Source: Zoogloea sp044344315 (GTDB lineage: Bacteria; Pseudomonadota; Gammaproteobacteria; Burkholderiales; Rhodocyclaceae). Taken from it: a stretch of DNA of 64,000 nt. The stretch lies in NCBI RefSeq assembly GCF_044344315.1, contig NZ_JBIJDC010000009.1:7801-71800 (forward strand), in the 5' to 3' direction. A program made the position numbers and the translations under genes. Numbering within the stretch: position 1 is the first letter of the stretch; each line of letters opens with the position of its first letter. The notes beneath the pieces were generated by a model. It searched no databases and was not told the DNA's origin. It worked only from the letters and a program-made list of their open reading frames with translations. Positions 60,761 to 64,000 of the stretch are shown in pieces.

Positions 60761-61039
60761 CTCCGGGACGACCGGATCTGTTCAGCCTGGCGTATCGCGG
60801 TAGAGATTCAAGATTGTGTGTGGTGTTCCGTTACTGGACAGGTCAGTCACGGAACGCGTCCTTGCGTCCGGGTCATGCGTGGCAGCCCTGGTACGGGGAC
60901 TCGCTGGCGTCTGGATGTCCCTGACTGGCAAGGCAGCGTAATGATTCGAAAAAAACTTTGAAATCGTGTCATCCAGCCAGCTGACGTTTGCGTTAAGGAC
61001 ACACAGGCGCGAAATCGCCGGTTTTCACAGGAGAAGTCG
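60761..61039. other. 279-base intergenic region
   Basis: The longest stretch without a gene. I see no tRNA, repeat or convincing ORF. It ends in a CAGGAGAAG ribosome site for the next gene. A short hairpin GGCG..CGCC sits near 61007-61020. An A-rich patch (GAAAAAAACTTTGAAA near 60950) may belong to a promoter, but no clear -35/-10 pair is visible. Confidence 0.5.
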
Positions 61040-61324
61040 ATGGGCAGTTATTGCAACGAGTCCTACGCAGAGTTTCTGGATTCCCTCAAGGCCGCGGGTG
61101 TCGTGATCCGCAATGAAGTTGAAGTGCGGGAACGGCTGGCTGAATCCCAGCGCTGGCGCAGTGCCTTCATGACCCTGGCCGCCAACGGTCGCACGATCGG
61201 TATCGAGTTTACCGTGGCCGGCAAGGGCAGTGATCCCCGCGCTGTGCAGCGTGTGCTGGCCGAACATGCCTTCCCGGCCGAGAAGGAAGCCGCATTCATC
61301 GCCCAGCTTACCGCTGATCGCTGA
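61040..61324 (+). CDS. 94-residue protein of unknown function
   Basis: Starts MGSYCNESYAEFLDSLKAAG behind a good AGGAG. The sequence continues with an amphipathic region VEVRERLAESQRWRSAFMTL and a short beta-like part NGRTIGIEFTVAGKGSDP, ending in a helix (EHAFPAEKEAAFIAQLTADR). No signal peptide or membrane helix; probably a small cytosolic protein. I do not recognise the family. It has its own ribosome site and a terminator, so is a free-standing gene, convergent with psd. Confidence 0.72.
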   Translation: MGSYCNESYAEFLDSLKAAGVVIRNEVEVRERLAESQRWRSAFMTLAANGRTIGIEFTVAGKGSDPRAVQRVLAEHAFPAEKEAAFIAQLTADR

Positions 61325-61364
61325 GCGCCAAACCGGGCTCCGGCGGTTCAATCCGGAGCAGTGA

Positions 61365-62330
61365 TCAGGCCCTTCCTCCTTCCGGAGGCGGGGCTTTTTC
61401 TTGTCTGGCCGAGCTATCTCCGGTCCGGCGCAGCAAGGCCTGCCCCATCTTGATGGGCGAGCCTTCTGCCACACCCGGGCACAGTTCGAAGCCCTTCGGC
61501 ACAAAGACGATGATGGTCGAGCCGTGTTCGAACCAGCCCATCTCCTGCCCCTTGCCAAACACCGCATCAGACGGAATCTCGCCTGGCCCCCGATAGCGCA
61601 GGTGCAGGAGCACGTCGAGCCAGTGCAGGCGGATGCTGGCCACCAGGATCGCCGCGACAGGGACCAGGGTCAGCAGCGCGTTGCTTCCCGCCAGGCGGGC
61701 CCGGATCACCGCCCGTTCGTTCTTGCAGTAGAGCCGGTCGACGCGCTTGAGGGCGGCAGGATTGACGTTCCAGGTGTCCCCCGACAGATAGGTGACGTGC
61801 TCCACGCGGAGATCGGCCGGGGCGTGGAAGCGGTGATACATGCTCGACTTGAGGCGCAGGGTGACGTAACTCCCGTCGCGGCAGCTTTCCACCAGCGCCT
61901 CGTTGCCGAGCAGGTCGATCAGCGGGTAGGGCGCGCCCTTGGCCTGCAGGGCGGTGGTGCCGGCGAGCGGGCCGCAGGCGCCGACGATGGCATCGCAGGG
62001 GCTGCTCAGCACGGCCGGATCGTCGTCGATGGGTCTGGACCCGGGCTTCAGCTCGCGGGTGAAGCAGTCATGCATGCTCCTGAAGTGACTGCGCCGAGCT
62101 TCCGACAGGTCGAGATCGGCAAAAAGGCGCCAGATGCCGATGGATGCACGGGCCACCAGTGGGTTCTCGATCTTGCTGAACCAGCCCATGAAACGCGTCA
62201 GCAGGGCCCGGGGCAGGCGATTGGTGAGCAGGAAATTGAGGTCTTCCTGTTCGAGGATGCGGGCAGCGAGGCTGCGGCGGGGAGGTGGGTTATTCATGGC
62301 GCTGTAACGGGGGTCGGTTAAATCAGTCAT
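61365..62330 (-). CDS. psd: Phosphatidylserine decarboxylase proenzyme, E. coli-type
   Basis: 321 residues from 62330, or 310 from the ATG at 62297. Membrane enzyme that decarboxylates phosphatidylserine to phosphatidylethanolamine after self-cleavage at a serine that becomes the pyruvoyl group. The cleavage motif usually reads LGST; here it is FEHGSTIIVF (H-G-S-T, Ser271). The catalytic aspartate and histidine regions are recognisable as SSPCDAIVGACG and SMYHRFHAPADLRV. YLSGDTWNVNPAALKRVDRL is also typical. Divergent from a membrane aminotransferase gene. Confidence 0.9.
   Translation of the reverse strand: MTDLTDPRYSAMNNPPPRRSLAARILEQEDLNFLLTNRLPRALLTRFMGWFSKIENPLVARASIGIWRLFADLDLSEARRSHFRSMHDCFTRELKPGSRPIDDDPAVLSSPCDAIVGACGPLAGTTALQAKGAPYPLIDLLGNEALVESCRDGSYVTLRLKSSMYHRFHAPADLRVEHVTYLSGDTWNVNPAALKRVDRLYCKNERAVIRARLAGSNALLTLVPVAAILVASIRLHWLDVLLHLRYRGPGEIPSDAVFGKGQEMGWFEHGSTIIVFVPKGFELCPGVAEGSPIKMGQALLRRTGDSSARQEKAPPPEGGRA
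61369..61399 (+). terminator. Terminator inside the 3' end of psd
   Basis: GCCCTTCCTCC (61369-61379) pairs with GGAGGCGGGGC (61384-61394) with a two-base internal mismatch, followed by TTTTT at 61395-61399. On the plus strand it ends the 94-residue gene's transcript, and it lies within the last codons of the convergent psd gene. Confidence 0.55.
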
Positions 62331-62354
62331 CTTTCAGTTGTGGAGTGAGTGCCC

Positions 62355-64000
62355 GTGGAAGATGCAATGGTGTTGGCCGGTCTGGGAGCGATCGTGTTGC
62401 CCGGACTGGTCTTGAAGGCGAAGCGCCGGCTGGAGCTGTCGAGGGGCAAACACCCGTCCCTGGGCGGTCACGCCAAGATGTCCCGGCGGGTGGCGAAGCT
62501 GCTGCCCTTTTATGAATACGACGAGGCGGGGTTTTTCAACTCCGACGATGCACCGGCCGAGGTCGTGGCCCTGCGCCGGGCGGGCTTCTTTCGTCTCGCG
62601 GGGATCTACCAGCAGCGGTTTGCGGCCAGTGCGGCCCTGACTGCCGAAGCCCAGGAGGCGGTGTCGGACCTGCAGTTCACCAGCGCCTACCGGGTGCCCT
62701 TCCAGTACAGCCGTTTCCTGCGTCAGCACCTTAAGGGCGGCGCCTTCCTCGAGGCCTCGTCCGGCGTCACCGTGACCGACCTGGATGGCAACGTCTTCTA
62801 TGACCTGGGCGGCGCCTATGGCGTGAATGTGTTCGGCTACGACTTCTACAAGGAGTGCATGGCCCTCGGCAGTGAGCGGGTTGAGGCGCTGGGGCCGGTG
62901 CTCGGGTCCTACCACCCGCTGCTCGCCAGCAATGTGAAGCGCCTGCAGGCGATTTCCGGCCTGGACGAGGTGTCCTTCCACATGTCGGGTACCGAGGCGG
63001 TGATGCAGGCCGTGCGCCTGGCCCGCTACCACACCGGCCGGACCCACCTGGTGCGCTTCTGCGGGGCCTACCACGGCTGGTGGGGCGAGGTGCAGCCCGG
63101 TGTCGGCAACCCCACCGCGGCCAATCAGACCTACACGCTCCGCGACATGCACGCCGATGCCCTGCGCGTGCTGCGTCGGCGCAGGGACATTGCCTGTGTG
63201 CTGATCAATCCGCTGCAGGCCCTGCATCCCAACGGCTCCGCGCCAGGGGATTCGTCCCTGGTGGATAGCAGCCGCCGCGCCGGCTTTGACAAGGCGGCCT
63301 ACTCGGCCTGGCTGAAGGAGTTGCGCCAGGTGTGCGACGAGCGGGGCATCGTGCTGATCTTCGACGAGGTCTTCGTGGGCTTTCGTCTGGCGCGGGGTGG
63401 GGCTCAGGAATACTTCGGCGTTCAGGCCGACATGGTGACCTACGGCAAGACCCTGGGCGGTGGCCTGCCGGTGGGCGTGGTGTGCGGCAAACGCCACCTG
63501 ATGAAACGTTACCGGGACGATCGGCCCGCTGACATCTGCTTTGCCCGCGGCACCTTCAACTCCCACCCCTGGGTGATGGGGGCGATGGCCGAGTTTCTGG
63601 AGCGCATCGACACACCGGAGGTGCAGGCCCTGTATGACGGTCTCGACACCCGCTGGAATGCCCGCGCGGCGCGCCTCAACGCGCGTCTGGAGGAGGCTGG
63701 CCTGCCCCTGCGGGTGGCGAATCTGTCCACCATCTGGACGGTGACCTATACCCGGCCGAGCCGCTACAACTGGATGCTCCAGTACTACCTGCGTGCCGAG
63801 GGCCTGGCCCTGAGCTGGGTCGGTACCGGGCGCTTCATCTTCAGCCTCAACTACACCGACAGCCACTTTGCCGAGGTGGAGGCGCGCATCGTGGCCGCAG
63901 CGCGACGCATGGCGGCGGATGGCTGGTGGTGGAGTGACGGGACGCTGACCGACAAGGGCATACGCCGGCGCATCCTGAAGGAGATGCTGGTCCATCGTTT
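62355..64000 (+). CDS. Membrane-anchored class-III aminotransferase (GSA aminomutase-like), partial
   Basis: The open frame runs off the right edge; 548 residues are visible from the GTG at 62355. An N-terminal hydrophobic segment (VLAGLGAIVLPGLVLKAKRR) precedes a region with HPSLGGHAKMSRRVAKLLPF. The PLP fold follows: GGAYGVNVFGYDFYKECM, SFHMSGTEAVMQAVRLARYH, CGAYHGWWGEVQPG, LIFDEVFVGFRLARGG and PLP lysine in VTYGKTLGGGLPVGVV. It resembles glutamate-1-semialdehyde aminomutases but is longer and has the anchor. Substrate unknown; it may act on a lipid or polyketide intermediate. The gene may continue with more domains. Confidence 0.87.
   Translation, partial: MEDAMVLAGLGAIVLPGLVLKAKRRLELSRGKHPSLGGHAKMSRRVAKLLPFYEYDEAGFFNSDDAPAEVVALRRAGFFRLAGIYQQRFAASAALTAEAQEAVSDLQFTSAYRVPFQYSRFLRQHLKGGAFLEASSGVTVTDLDGNVFYDLGGAYGVNVFGYDFYKECMALGSERVEALGPVLGSYHPLLASNVKRLQAISGLDEVSFHMSGTEAVMQAVRLARYHTGRTHLVRFCGAYHGWWGEVQPGVGNPTAANQTYTLRDMHADALRVLRRRRDIACVLINPLQALHPNGSAPGDSSLVDSSRRAGFDKAAYSAWLKELRQVCDERGIVLIFDEVFVGFRLARGGAQEYFGVQADMVTYGKTLGGGLPVGVVCGKRHLMKRYRDDRPADICFARGTFNSHPWVMGAMAEFLERIDTPEVQALYDGLDTRWNARAARLNARLEEAGLPLRVANLSTIWTVTYTRPSRYNWMLQYYLRAEGLALSWVGTGRFIFSLNYTDSHFAEVEARIVAAARRMAADGWWWSDGTLTDKGIRRRILKEMLVHR

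Noticed and set aside
62334..63995. 553-codon minus-strand open frame at the right edge
   Set aside because: Antisense to a clear class-III aminotransferase reading frame with PLP motifs on the plus strand.
1..64000. tRNA, rRNA, CRISPR arrays, insertion sequences or prophage genes
   Set aside because: No cloverleaf, repeat-spacer array, transposase, integrase or phage structural motif was seen in any intergenic gap or reading frame.

Overview
This 64 kb window is a compact, high-GC bacterial chromosome segment. Gene content and order point to a betaproteobacterium, most likely Rhodocyclales (Zoogloea/Azoarcus/Thauera-like). Indicators are the cdsA-dxr-rseP-bamA-skp-lpxD-fabZ-lpxA-lpxB-rnhB block, a bioAFHCD operon, PEP-CTERM sorting, polyphosphate genes and a DmdC-type acyl-CoA dehydrogenase. 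The order-level placement is inference. I see no rRNA, tRNA, CRISPR array, insertion sequence or prophage. No gene-free stretch exceeds 300 bases; the longest is 60761-61039.

Layout. 1-9755: envelope biogenesis operon (phospholipid head-group activation, isoprenoid entry, RseP, BamA, Skp, lipid A/FabZ, RNase HII). 9752-10995: a small CopD-like membrane protein and a SpoU-family RNA methylase. 10984-15657 (minus): biotin operon bioA-bioF-bioH-bioC-bioD, every junction overlapping and bioB absent. 15769-17052: a lipoprotein with a seven-repeat propeller. 17176-20933: divergent ppk and ppx with a PhoB-box-like repeat between them. 20943-24446: an Mla-type lipid transporter (MlaE with an N-terminal STAS-like extension, MlaF, MlaD, auxiliary lipoprotein). 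24501-31146: fatty-acid/acyl-CoA genes (ECHDC3-like crotonase, TatD, TetR regulator, EtfBA, CbiM-like membrane protein, acyl-CoA dehydrogenase). 31280-34349 (minus): metallo-beta-lactamase-fold protein, truncated globin, YciB, YciI, BolA and parvulin. 34389-36486: EnvZ/OmpR-like pair. 36678-41260: a small secreted protein, tsaB-rimI-uracil DNA glycosylase, then lemA and two TPM-domain genes. 41275-44505: a large orphan multi-PAS histidine kinase. 44614-46021: tadA, L,D-transpeptidase, GNAT. 46054-49268 (minus): AMMECR1/MEMO/radical-SAM cassette plus a divergent alpha/beta hydrolase. 49318-51848: MgtC/DUF4010 membrane protein, and ispD-ispF. 51923-54283 (minus): PEP-CTERM protein, Host_attach-type protein, MtfA peptidase. 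54408-60760: relA, CDF transporter, yaaA, DUF445 protein, M14 peptidase. 61040-64000: a 94-residue unknown, phosphatidylserine decarboxylase, and a divergent membrane-anchored class-III aminotransferase that runs off the window.

How it works together. Much of the window serves the cell envelope: precursor synthesis (cdsA, dxr, ispDF, lpx, psd), outer-membrane assembly (bamA, skp, parvulin), lipid trafficking (mla) and envelope stress (rseP, envZ/ompR). The least understood parts are the AMMECR1-MEMO-radical SAM cassette, the psd/aminotransferase locus at the right edge, the catalytically degenerate crotonase and hydrolase, and the lemA-TPM-TPM operon. All functions are read from sequence motifs; no database search was run.
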